From: Okapia johnstoni
Lineage: Eukaryota > Chordata > Mammalia > Artiodactyla > Giraffidae
Assembly (NCBI GenBank): GCA_024291935.2
Contig: CM044320.1
Coordinates: 36,176,001-36,240,000, forward strand
Direction of reading: 5' to 3'
DNA length: 64,000 nucleotides
Shown: positions 33,794 to 44,635 of the stretch, one piece after another
Position numbering within the stretch: the stretch's first letter is position 1
Layout: each line of letters opens with the position of its first letter
The notes under the pieces: model-generated
Told to the model about the DNA's origin: nothing
Databases searched by the model: none
Seen by the model: only the letters and a program-made list of their open reading frames with translations
Translations under genes and position numbers: made by a program

Positions 33794-34491
33794 CCCAGCA
33801 ATCCCACTTCTGGGCATATGCCCTGAGGAAACCATAATTCAAAAAGACACGTGTACCCCAGTGTTCACTGCAGCATTATTTATTTTAGCAAGTAATTGGA
33901 AGCAATCTATCTATTCATCAACAGATGAATGGATAAAGATGTGGTACATATATGCAATCAAATATCACTCAGTCATAAAAAGGAATGAAACTGGGTTGTT
34001 TATAGCAATGTGGATAAACCTAGAGTCTGTCATACAGAGTGAAGTAAGTCAGAAAGAGAAAAATAAATATCGTATACTAACACATATATATGGAATCTGG
34101 GAAAATGGTACTGATGAACCTATATTCAGGGTAGGAATAGAGACACAGACATAGACAGACTTGTGGACATGGGTGGCAGAGAAGGAAAGGGTTGGATGAA
34201 TTGACAGTGGCACTGACATATATACACTAAAACAGATAGCTAGTGGTAAGCTGCTCTATAGCACATGGAGCTGAGCTCAGTGTTCTATGAAGACCTAAAG
34301 GAGTGGGATGGGGGTGAGGTGGGAGGGAGGTTCAAGAGGGTTGGAATATATATATATATACACATATATACATATATATATGTGTGTATATATATATATA
34401 CATACACATACGCATATATATAGCTGATTCACATTGTTGTACAGTAAAAACTAGCACAACATTGTAAAGCAATTATACTCCAATTAAAAAG
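33794..34491 (+). mobile_element. L1 3' end, ruminant L1-BT-like
   Basis: Encodes the end of L1 ORF2 (frame 33861-34154: MFTAALFILASNWKQSIYSS, then DEWIKMWYIYAI and HIYGIWENGTDEPI across the end) and the ruminant 3' UTR ('gctgctctatagcacatgga', 'attcacattgttgtacagta'). A (TA)n/(CA)n tract interrupts the UTR. Same 3' end type as 62592-62839. Confidence 0.92.
34345..34427. repeat. (TA)n/(CA)n microsatellite within L1 3' UTR
   Basis: Runs of ATATAT broken by ACACAT, GTGTGT and ACATACGC. Nearly self-complementary over much of its length. Confidence 0.92.
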
Positions 34492-34499
34492 AAGACTGA

Positions 34500-35395
34500 A
34501 TGGCTGTTCATCAGAGGCACAGATTCTACTAGCAAAGATATTATCCATCAGCTAAAAAGACATATGTAATTCAGGAGAGGAATTTTGCACTTGTGTTTGC
34601 ATAAAGTGGCAGTCACCTGACAATGTATGGGTGATGATTTTAACTCCATGTCCAAACCCATAGTTATGAAGAATAATTTCACATGACTTTCTTATAATGT
34701 CCCTCAGTGTAGGACAAGAACATTATGCTGGAGCCAAACTTGCTAAAAGCAGTTCTATGGAGGGTCTCAAACAGTGTGCCCTACATGAAAATCTCTTTTA
34801 CTCTGCGCATCTTGGTATAAGAGAAAATTATAAAACACACAGGAGTAGATGGACTGAATATTCTTTAGTTTATACTGTCAAGCACTTCACAAATTTTGTG
34901 TGGCAGTAACTAGGTAGATAGCAGTGAATAATATTATATTCAGAGAATGCAGATAACAAATGCATAAGCAAATAAGATAAATGGTATGTCATGATTGCTG
35001 TGAAAAAATCTAAACCAAAGAGAGGCAATAGAGAATGTGATGTGAGAATGAACATTTCTCTACCGGAAAAAGTTCTTAGGAAAGTCCTTTCTCATATAAT
35101 AATATTTGAATAGAGACTTTATTGATATGAGGAAGAAATCTATAAGGATATCTGGGAGAAAAGTGGGCATAGAAAACTACAAAAACCCTAAAAGATGCAG
35201 TCTGTTTAAATAATAGCAGGGAGACCAATAGGTTAATCTCTTCATAAACACTTCTCAGAACTGGGCTTTAAAGAGAATTGGATATAAAGGAATTCCAGGT
35301 CTTAGTCTCTGGTGAGAACTTACAGTGGAAATAGGCTCAGTTCCAGGTTGAAGAATAGTCATTTTTTTTTTTTTTGCAGGTTTTTGTGTAGACAT
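34500..35395. other. Unassigned sequence with an old-repeat flavour; poly(T) at 35362
   Basis: The interval 34880-35330 resembles a very old mammalian repeat I cannot name. A 14-T run at 35362-35375 precedes the inverted L1. Confidence 0.4.
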
Positions 35396-35399
35396 GCTT

Positions 35400-36485
35400 T
35401 CTTTTTAAAATTAATTAATTAATTTTAATGGGAGGATAATTACTTTACAATATTGTGATGGTTTTTGCCATACGTCAACATGAATCAGCCACAGATATAC
35501 ATGTGTCCGCCTATCCTGAACACCCCTCCCACCTCCCTCTCTACCCTATCCCTCTGGGTAGTCCCAGAGCACTGGCTTTGAGTGCCCTGCTTCATGCATT
35601 GAACTTACACTGGTCATCTATTTTACATATGGTAATGTACATGTTTTAATGCTGTTCTCTCAAATCATCCCACCCTTGCCTTCTGCTGAGTCAAAAAATC
35701 TGTTCTTTTCATCTGTTTCCCCTGTTGTAGGATCATTGGTACCGTCTTTCTAAATTACATATATATGCGTTAATATACAGTATTTGCTTTCTCTGAACTT
35801 CGCACCTCCCTCCACCTCATTAAAACTAACTCAAAATGCCTTTCTCCACTACCTGATGACATCTAGGTTGCTTCCCTGTCCTAGAGCTATTGAGCTCCCT
35901 GTGTCTTTTTGAATTAGAGTGTTCTCCACATATATGCCCAGGAGTGGGATGGTTGGATCATATGGCAAATTTATTTTTAAATTTTAAGGAACCTCCATAC
36001 TGGCTGCATTAATTTACATTCCCACAAACAATGTAGGAGGGTTCCCTTTTCTTCACACTCTCCCCAGCATTTATTGTTTGTTTGCTTTTTAATGATGGCC
36101 ATTCTGACCAGTATGAGTTAACACCTCACTGTGGTTTTGATTTTTATTTCTCTAATAATTAGATAAATTGAGCATTTTTTCATCTGCCTATTGGCTATCT
36201 CTGTATGTTTTTGGAGAAATGCTTATTTAGGTCTGCCCACTTTTTGACTGGGTTGTTTGCTTATTACTAAGTTGTATGATCAGTTAGTGTAATTCAGAAA
36301 TTAAGCGCTTTTTGATCATATTCTTTGCATATATTTTCTCCAATCTGTAGGTTGTCTTTTCATTTTGCTTATGGTTTCCTTTTCTGTGCAAAAACTTATA
36401 AGTTTGATGAGGTTCCATTTGTTTATTTTGCGTTTATTTCTACTGCCTTAGGAGACAGACCTAAGAAAACATGGTTAGAATTATG
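35400..36485 (-). mobile_element. L1 LINE, 3' UTR and ORF2 C-terminus (minus)
   Basis: Minus orientation: begins with the complement of the L1-BT 3' end ('ggaggataattactttacaa', 'acatgaatcagccacagata') and continues into the complement of ORF2 coding sequence ('tatatgcccaggagtgggat', 'tgcattaatttacattccca', 'tgatgaggttccatttgttt'). 5'-truncated near 36485, with several internal deletions. Confidence 0.92.
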
Positions 36486-38465
36486 TAGGAGAAGAATACT
36501 CCATAGTCTTGATAATCAGCCAGATAGAGCCAGATAATCAGTCAAAAAGTGAAGGTCCTCTTTTGAAAATGAATGAGCGAGGGTTAGGTGGCCCTATCCC
36601 TCAGAGTACATGGATACTCAGAATCAGTAGCATCTTAAGAAAGAAGTTCTGTGTCTGCTTCAATACATGAGCAAATGGGGGGAGGACACCTGACAACATA
36701 TACCATGGAGCACAACCAACATTATTTCAGTTAAAATATTTTTTAAAAATCCTCATTCTTTAAAATCACATACACAGTCAGAGACAAATATCCTGCAATA
36801 TCCAAAGATATTTTGCTTCCTGGTGATTCCTCCAGGATTAACTGGCAACAGACTGCAGCCCTGTGTAACTGATCTGAGAGACAGAACAATTGATTTAAAC
36901 CAGCTGAATTTGTGGGCCTCTGTCAAAATGTTGAGACAGATTTTAAAGATACTCTCTCTGCAAAAACAAGAAAGAAAAAAGATCTGTTGTCTGTTTAGGC
37001 ACTTTTAGGTATTAACAAAACTATGCAATTATAATGCAGACAACAATGAAGACAATTTATATTTTTAATTTCAATAGCAGGAGACAGATGCTCAGGACAT
37101 TGAAAAGTAGTGTGAAATGATTTAGATGAAAGTAAAAAAGAATCATCACATCAGCTCTTAATCTTCTCAGGGATAATGAGAAAGAGATTCTGTAAGATTA
37201 TCAGTAATTGGATCCATTTGAATTGTGACATCACTAGTTTCTAAGCAAAGTCTAAAGAAAGACTAATAAAAGTTGCAAACAATCTTATATTTTTCATGAA
37301 ATATCTTTTCCCCAAGGTGCTAGAGAATACATCAGTACAATGGATTGTACTGGCCTGAAACTGACTTATTCTGTATATAAAGCCTGTTTGTAATTTTTAT
37401 CAAAAGAAAATAGTCATGTAGATTAGATGCCAATTATGAGCTTACAAATTAAAGCCATTCTATGAAAATGTGTGTGCAATCTTAGAGTATAAATCTGACA
37501 AAGAAATTTTTTTTTAATTCTGTGTAAAATTAAATGGAAACAATTGCTTGCCTAGCTTGAATTGAAGCTTGAATACCATCTGCCAACCCTAGACCATATC
37601 TAGTGGAATCCTTCAGTAAGATGATAGCATCTTCTTTTTTCTACTGGGAGGTATAGATTATGAGAGGTGGATAAAGAGAAACTTTTAAAACATTTTGTCT
37701 AAATACTTTGATTAGATTTCAATATCTAATTTCTTTTAGCAAAGATTAAGCTATTTAGTCTATATTTTCACCGAAAGCTGATTAAAGCAGGCTTGCGTAA
37801 GGTGTCAACAGAGTCTGTCTCCAAATCCTCACGAAAAAGATATTAAGATTTAAGCGGAGTTGCAGGTTATTCTCCGGTTTCTATCTGCCTTCCTGTTGTG
37901 CTACTTGGAAGTTTTGTTCAGTATTCCACAAAGTTATTCACTGTACCTTCACTTGACCTTCAGCAGAGTATTGTCCAGGGCAGGACCAGTGGCTTGGAGT
38001 CAGAGCCATGGTGATGTGGAGGATGAATAGGTCCCTAAGGTACTAATAACATCATTGCAGGCTGTGGCCCAGGGCAGCTGAACCACCTGTCTCGGACTGG
38101 TGTGATCAGGTATCACAGGCTGGTGATTTTATATACAATTTATGTTGAAGAATGTGGAAGATCAGCTCTTCTAATACTGCATTTTTATTGGAACAAGCTG
38201 CCTCTGTCTCCCACTGTTGGCTCAGAGGAGACTGGAAGTTACCCAAGGCCTCAAAGTTTCTGCTCTCTCAGTGAAGATGCTCTCCTACTGGTGCCACAGG
38301 GAGCCATCCTGTAGGCTGTACTGTCTTTCCATGCATCAGTTGCTCTGCTACTACCTGAGCTGACCAAGCCCTTTCTGAGCATCTGCTTAATGCCAGGACT
38401 GTCCTGGGCACATGTTCTGAGAAGCAGAGCCCTCAGAACAACAGATGGTGAATGACATGTGTTTG
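36486..38465. other. No feature recognised
   Basis: About 2 kb of apparently single-copy AT-rich sequence. Frames such as 36823-37008, 38102-38314 and 38251-38469 show no domain. Confidence 0.5.
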
Positions 38466-38469
38466 CCAT

Positions 38470-38534
38470 CCACTCAGCAAGTAGTTGCTGAGCACTGCCT
38501 GCGTATAGGGTGCACCTCTACATGTTTACAGTAA
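38470..38534 (-). mobile_element. MIR SINE, left part (interrupted)
   Basis: 'cactcagcaagtagttgctg' followed by 'gagcactgcctgcgtatagg' resembles the complement of the MIR 3' region. It continues at 38758 after a Bov-tA insertion. Confidence 0.6.
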
Positions 38535-38757
38535 GTTAGGTGGCACTAGTGGTAAAGAACCAACCTGTCCATGCAGGAGACTTAAGAGACTCAGGTTCAA
38601 TCCCTAGGTTGGAAAGATCCCCTGGAGAAGGACATGGCAACCCACTCCAGTATTCTTGCCTGGAGAATCCCATGGACAGGGGAGCCTGGTGGGCTACAGT
38701 CCATGGGGTCGCAAAGAGGTGGACACGACTAACGCAACTTAGCACCCACGCACCCAC
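38535..38757 (+). mobile_element. Bov-tA SINE inside MIR
   Basis: Plus copy from 'gtggcactagtggtaaagaa' to the tail 'caacttagcacccacgcacc'. The open frames on both strands over it are incidental. Confidence 0.94.
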
Positions 38758-38908
38758 CAGTTCTCACAAGGATCCTATAAAGTGGGTCTTATCACCCTAT
38801 TATTATGACAATGCCCTCTTCCCATGAGACAATTTGGATACAGAGATGTTAAATGACTTCTCAGATCATATAACCAGTCTTTAGACCCCAAATCAGTGCC
38901 TTCCATCA
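38758..38908 (-). mobile_element. MIR SINE, right part
   Basis: 'ttctcacaaggatcctataa', 'gatgttaaatgacttctcag' and 'cataaccagtctttagaccc' follow the MIR complement. Confidence 0.68.
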
Positions 38909-39920
38909 CCCCCATAATTGCTTATTCTGCTTGGCTACTAAGAAATTCTCCCCTTGCTCTATGACTTTGATGCCCCAAGTATGGCCTGTAGACTCCATTT
39001 CAGCCCTACCTGGTTGCTTGTTTGAATGCAGAATCTCATAGAATCTGCCCCACGCAGACCTAGTGACTCAAACCTTGCATTTTAACAAGAATCCAGGCAG
39101 TCTGTCTGCAGTCTGATTTCAGCAGAACTGTCCCAGTATTCATCAAGACAGCAGGGAGCAACTGCTACAGAATTCCTCTGGCTCCAGTCTCGCAGGATGA
39201 AGTTCTATACAAGGTAAACTAATTTGACTCCATAAATTTTGGTTTGTGAGGGCTTAGCAGCATATTACAAGGCAATATCACCTAGGAAGCAGTTTCCTAA
39301 TACAGGCACCGAAAAAATATATTTCCCACACTGATTTTATATTCACGACTCAGTTTAGCAAACATTTATTGTTGTCTGTAGCTTGCCAGATGCTGTCTGT
39401 GAGGCAGGTCCTAGTAATTTCCCATGGAAAGCGGCCATACTCACTGCTTGTGTGATTCAGCCAATTCCTGGTTTTAAAGTTGCATGTTTATAATAAAATT
39501 TCATCTGCAGCTCTCTTAATGTTGCTTTCTTATGGACTTACTCATTTATTTAGTCAACAATTATTTAAAGAGTGTGTGCAAAGAAAGCATTGTAGAAATT
39601 CATCATGTTTATACATACTCAGCTTTTACACTAGAATATCCCCTGAAGTAATTCTTCACTGGGAATAGCCTTTTGTAGAGAAGTTTTGTGGTTATTGTTT
39701 TTAAAGTGCTAGTAAATTTATCATGGATTTTATGGCTGAGTTTTTCAATTTAAGTATCTTGAAATTTTAATCAATTTTTTTCTTTGGAAATCTATTCCAA
39801 GGAGGAGTAGACCTAGAAAACCAGGGCTGAAAATTCCTGAAGTCTATTGTCTTTATAATAATATTTTGTAAATTTTTCAAAATCGGTAGAAAAAAAGAAA
39901 AGATAGTAACTTGACAGTAA
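38909..39920. other. Mostly unassigned; L2-like trace near 39340-39410
   Basis: 'gtttagcaaacatttattgt' with 'ttgccagatgctgtctgtga' suggests a small minus-strand L2 3' end. The rest is unassigned. Confidence 0.4.
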
Positions 39921-39937
39921 AAGTTTAATAGTGCTTA

Positions 39938-40238
39938 AAAAGAAAGTAAAATTTGCTCAGTCATGTCTGACTCTTTGCCACTCCATGGAATTTTCCAGGC
40001 CAGAATACTGGAGTGGGTAGCCTTTCCATTCTCCAGAGGATCTTCCCAACCCAGGGATCAAACCCAGGTCTCCCGCATTGCAGGCAGATTCTTTACCAGC
40101 TGAGCCACAAGGGAAGCCCAAGAATATCAAAGTGGGTAGCCTATCCCTTCTCTAGGGGATCTCCCCGACTCAGGGATCAAACTGGGGTCTCCTGCATTGC
40201 AGGCAAATTCTTTACCAACTGGGGTATCAGGGAAGCCA
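39938..40238 (-). mobile_element. Dimeric Bov-tA SINE with perfect 13-bp target duplication
   Basis: Minus element with two head units in series: 39950-40119 ends 'gagccacaagggaagcccaa' and a second unit follows to 40236 ('ggtatcagggaagcc'). Flanked by TTAATAGTGCTTA on both sides (39925-39937 and 40239-40251), so it inserted as one dimeric unit. Confidence 0.95.
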
Positions 40239-40495
40239 TTAATAGTGCTTAGTTTGATTTTATACAGTGAACTGACTTTTTATATAATGACTCTAGTAGA
40301 GTACCTGGCGGTAAACACAGATGATGAACTTAAATATTTCAGGTCCCCATTTCACCTTCATTTTCCAAATCATAAAGTGCCATCAAAGTCATTCACTGGA
40401 AACTGCTTTTTCCCAGGAAGCTCTGCTTCTAAAAGTCCCAAGGGACTGAACCACCACAAAGTCATGCACCTCATCATGTAATTTAATTTAGTATA

Positions 40496-40845
40496 TGGAT
40501 TAGTCAGAGTTTTCTAGAGAAACAAACCAATAGCTTGTGTATATATGAAAGAAGAGAATTGACTTCTATCATAATGAGGCTGGAAACTCATAAATTAGTG
40601 GTTTGGGTCAGCTAGCTGAAGACCCAGGAGAGCTGATGTTCCAGTTCAAGTCTGAGGGCAGTCTGCTGGGGAATTCCCTCTTGCTTGGGAGAGGCTAGTC
40701 TTTTGTTCTATTGAGGCCTTCAGCTGATTGGATGAGACACAACTACATTATGGAAGGCAGTCTGCTTTACTCAAGGTTCATCTTTTTGAGTGTTAATTTC
40801 ATCCAAAAACACCCTCTTGGTTGACACATAAGATTAACCATCACA
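40496..40845 (+). mobile_element. Solo LTR with 5-bp target duplication (ERVL-type)
   Basis: 350-bp element starting TG (TGGATTAGTCAG) and ending CA (TTAACCATCACA), flanked by GTATA on both sides (40491-40495 and 40846-40850). The interior has 'ggcagtctgctggggaattc', 'gaggccttcagctgattgga' and 'catccaaaaacaccctcttg'. Same family as 29966-30490. The 5-bp duplication fits an ERVL/ERV-class insertion. No internal genes. Confidence 0.85.
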
Positions 40846-41087
40846 GTATAAGAGTGTTATCAGATGTAGAGCCTTGAGGTGTGGTGGTTCTGCACTGCAG
40901 GAAGACTCTATTACTGCCTGGGAGTTTTTAGGGAGTCATTAGGTACTGAAGACTCAGGCTAACAAATTTGGTCCATGCCACTTTGCAAATGGTTTATAAA
41001 ACTTTTCTAAAAAGATGTCATCAAGCCCAAGAATTACCTCTGTAAGAGGTAACTGATGATTTTTAAAATCAAAATTATTTAGGTAAT

Positions 41088-41222
41088 TTATATACAATTA
41101 AGAACGACTAAATGCACAGTTCAATGAGTTTTGATACACACACACGCGCACACACACACACGTGTAACCATCACCCCAGTCATTTCCAGCACTTCAGAAA
41201 GTTCCCTAATCATTGACCATTT
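41088..41222 (-). mobile_element. Old L1 3' UTR-like fragment
   Basis: 'taatttatatacaattaaga', 'atgcacagttcaatgagttt' and 'gtaaccatcaccccagtcat' resemble the complement of old L1 3' UTRs. It encloses a (CA)n run at 41138-41163. Confidence 0.45.
41138..41163. repeat. (CA)n microsatellite
   Basis: ACACACACGCGCACACACAC-type run of about 26 bp with a central CGCG interruption. Confidence 0.9.
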
Positions 41223-41231
41223 TCTTTCTGC

Positions 41232-41443
41232 CAGGTATCATGCTTAGTATTACACAATATGTTTTAATTCTCATTAAACATTTTGAAATTGGAAAGATCA
41301 TTCTCATTATAAAATTAAAAAGAAAATGTTTAGAAGGTCAAAGCATTTTCCCAGTAACCCTGCTACTTAGTGAAAATGCTGGGATTTGAACCTGGGCACG
41401 TCCGACTCCAATTCCATAACCACTGTATGGCACTAACTCCCTA
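41232..41443 (-). mobile_element. MIR SINE
   Basis: Near full length in minus orientation: 'caggtatcatgcttagtatt', 'ttctcattataaaattaaaa', 'ttagtgaaaatgctgggatt', 'tgaacctgggcacgtccgac', 'ccataaccactgtatggcac'. Confidence 0.75.
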
Positions 41444-41509
41444 AATATTACAGCATCACAATTCTCATTTGCAGCATCAAATCTTACCAATTTCATGCGC
41501 AGGCCACAC

Positions 41510-41698
41510 TCAGCATTTCCCTTCTTTCATTTCCTCTTTTATTTTGTTATGTACTCATCTGTGATCCTTGCCAGGTTATAAACTCTGACAAGGGGAAGAT
41601 CCGTATCATACTAATTTCATCTAGCTCTTTAATCCAGAGATTACTCCAGTCATCTCCACATAGTAGCAATTTGATAAACATTTGCTAAACAAATAAAA
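41510..41698 (+). mobile_element. L2/CR1-like 3' remnant (tentative)
   Basis: 'tactcatctgtgatccttgc', then an 'aaactctgacaaggggaaga' clause and the ending 'gataaacatttgctaaacaa' follow the L2 3' pattern. Confidence 0.45.
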
Positions 41699-41914
41699 TG
41701 CAATATTATAATTTTGTGTATTTCTAGCTCTTCATAAGTCTTCCTATGTATGTTTTCCTATTTTTGAATGCTGTTGGGGAACATTTTAATAATTCATGTG
41801 TCTGGATTGTAGTACACTGCAAATCACAGAAACATACTTCTGGAGAAAATAGAGTAATCTTTAGCCTCACTTATTATAATAATAATAGTTAATATTTCCA
41901 TTTTTTGAGTATTT

Positions 41915-42116
41915 ACTACTTTATTATAAAGTAGGCTTTATGTTAGATGATTTTGCACAGCTGTAGATTAAACAAACGTTCTGAGCACTTTTAATGTAGG
42001 CTAAGCTATGATGTTTGGTACACTAGCTATATTAAACACATTTTCAATTTATGACACTTTCAATTTACAGTGAATTTGTTGGGATATAATCTCATCATAA
42101 ATCAAGGAATATCTGT
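41915..42116. mobile_element. Tigger-derived MITE (MER2-like) half
   Basis: 'ggctttatgttagatgattt', 'cgttctgagcacttttaatg', 'taggctaagctatgatgttt', 'tttcaatttatgacactttc' and 'atcaaggaatatctgta' match the order of the MER2-type Tigger MITE. Only one half is clear. Confidence 0.68.
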
Positions 42117-42227
42117 ACAAAACTGTAAGAAAAACAACTGAAAATGGGCAAGGGAGTTGAGCAGATATTTTTCCAAAGAACATATACAAATAGTCAATAA
42201 GCATGTGAAACGATGCCCAAAATCATT
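42117..42227 (+). mobile_element. L1 ORF2 fragment, left of BovB
   Basis: 'gaaaatgggcaagggagttg' through 'aagcatgtgaaacgatgccc' is L1 ORF2 sequence. It resumes at 42933 beyond the inserted BovB. Confidence 0.82.
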
Positions 42228-42921
42228 CAGTTCAGTTCATTTGCTCAGTCGTGTCCGACTCTTTGCGACCCCATGAACCACAGCATGCCAGGCCTCCCTG
42301 TCTGTCACCAACCCCCATAGTCCACCCAAACCCATGTCCATTGAGTCGGTGATGCCATCCAACCATCTCATCCTCTGTCGTCCCCTTCTCCTCCTGCCCT
42401 CAATTTTCCCCAGCATCAGGGTCTTTTCAAATGAGTCAGCTCTTCGCATGAGGTGGCCAAAGTATTGGAGTTTCAGCTTCAGCATCAGTCCTTCCAATGA
42501 ATATTCAGGACTGATCTCCTTTAGGATGGACTGGTTGGAGCTCCTTGCTGTCCAAGGGACTCTCAAGAGTCTTCTCCAACACCACATTCAAAAGCATCAG
42601 TTCTTCAGCGCTCAGTTTTCTTTATAGTCCAACTCTCACATCCATACATGACCACTCGAAAAACCATATCCTTGACTAGACGGACCTTTGTTGACAAAGT
42701 AATGTCTCTGCTTTTTAATATGCTGTCTAGGTTGGCCATAACCTTCCTTCCAAGGAGTAAGCGTCTTTTAATTTCATGGCTGCAATCACCATCTGCAGTG
42801 ATTTTGGAGCCCAGAAAAATAAAGTCTGACACTGTTTCCACAGTTTCCCCATCTATTTGCCATGAAGTGATGGGGCCAGATGCCATGATCTTAGTTTTCT
42901 GAATGTTGAGCTTTAAGCCAA
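42228..42921 (-). mobile_element. BovB LINE 3' part with 11-bp target duplication, in L1
   Basis: Minus copy from the terminal repeats (CAGTTCAGTTC) to GCTTTAAGCCAA. The flanks CCAAAATCATT (42217-42227 and 42922-42932) are identical. The minus frames 42237-42587 and 42605-42931 carry the C-terminal ORF2 text with one frameshift between them. Little decay, so a fairly young insertion. Confidence 0.96.
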
Positions 42922-42932
42922 CCAAAATCATT

Positions 42933-43000
42933 AGTCACAAGAAAATATAAATCCAAACCATAAGATGATACCACTTCAAATTCAGTAGGAGGCAGACAGT
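42933..43000 (+). mobile_element. L1 ORF2 fragment, right of BovB
   Basis: 'ataaatccaaaccataagat' and 'gataccacttcaaattcagt' continue the L1 ORF2 sequence of 42117-42227. A second, weak L1-like piece may follow to about 43080. Confidence 0.72.
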
Positions 43001-43107
43001 CTACTCAAATTGAGACTTTAATACACTTCTCAATAGCTATAGAGAAAGCACAAATACATAGAATCAAGAAGAAAACAACAATAAGAATAACACATTAACA
43101 AATTTAC

Positions 43108-44634
43108 CAAGCCAGACATCTTGGAATGCAAAGCCAAATAGGCCTTGGGAAGTATCACTATGAACAAAGCTAGTGGAGGTGATGGCATTCCAGCTGAGCT
43201 ATTTCAAATCCTAAAGGATGATGCTGTTAGATTGCTGCACTCAATATGACAGCAAATTTGGAAAACTCATCAGTGGCCACAGGACTGGAAAAAGTCAGTT
43301 TTCATTCCAATCCCAAAGAAGGGCAATGCCAAAGAATGTTTAAACTACCACACAACTGTACTCATTTCACATGCTAGCAAAGTAAAGCTCAAAATGCTCC
43401 AAGCAAGGCTTCAATAGAAAGTGAATCGAGAATTTCCAGATGTTCAAGCTGGATTTAGATAAGACAGAAGAACCAGAGATCAAATTGCCAACATGTGTTG
43501 GATCATACAAAAGCCAAGAGAGTTCCAGAAAAACATCTACTTTTACTTCATGGACTATGCTAAAGACTTTGACTGTGTGGATCACAACAAACTGGAAAAT
43601 TCTTCAAGAGATGGGAATACCAGATCACCTTACCACCTCCTGTGAAACCTGTATGCAGATCAAGAAGCAACAATTAGAACTGAACGTGGAACAAGACTGG
43701 TTCAAAATTGGGAAAGGAGTATGTCAAGGTTGTATATTGTCACCCTGTTTATTTAAGTTATATGTAAATAACATCATGCAAAATGCTGGGCTGGATGAAG
43801 CACAAGCTAGAATCAAGACTTCTGGGAGAAATATCAATAACCTTATATATATATGCAAAAGACACCACCCTAATGGCAGAAAGTGAAGAGGAACTGAACA
43901 GCCTCTTGATGAAGGTGAAAGAGGAGAGTGAAAAAGCTGGCTTAAAACTCAACATTCAAAAAACAAAGATCATGGCATCCGGTCCCAACACTTCATGGCA
44001 AATAGATGGAGAAACAGTGGAAACAGTGAGAGACTTTATTTTCTTGGGCTCCAAAATCATTCCACATGGTGACTGCAGACATGAAATTAAAGACTCTTGC
44101 ACCTTGGAAGAAAAAGCTATGACCAACCTCAACAGCATATTAAAAAGCAGAGACATTACTTTGCCAACAAAGATCCATCTAGTCAAAGCTATGGTTTTTG
44201 CAGTAGTCATGTATGGATGTGAGTGTTGGACCACAAAGAAGGCTGAGTGCTGAAGATTTATACTTTTGAACTGTGGAGTTGGACAAGACTCTTGAGAGTC
44301 CCTTGGACTGCAAGGAGATCAAATCAGTCAATCTTAAAGGAAATCAATCCTGAATATTCATTAGAGGGACTGATGCTGAGCCTGAAGCTCCAATACTTTG
44401 GCCACCTGATCCAAAGAGCCAGTTCATTGGAAAAGACCCTAATACCAGGAAAGATTAAAGGCAGGAGGAAAAGGGGATAACAGAGAACGAGATGGTTGGA
44501 TGGCATCACCAACTTAATGAACATGAGTTTGAGCAAGCTCAGAGAGATGGTGAAGGACAAGGAAGCCGGGTGTACTGCAGTACATGGGGTCGCAAAGAGT
44601 CTAACACGACTGAATGAGTGAACAACAACAACAA
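43108..44634 (+). mobile_element. BovB LINE, RT domain through 3' end
   Basis: Plus copy, 5'-truncated before the RT domain, running to an (AAC)n tail. The frame 43440-43886 holds RT text (GVCQGCILSPCLF) and 43783-44253 holds the segment around the catalytic site, where YADD reads YAKD. The C-terminal text continues to 44480. Frame breaks occur at several points. The 3' 690 bp is inverted relative to the copy at 42228-42921. Confidence 0.95.
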
Positions 44635-44635
44635 A

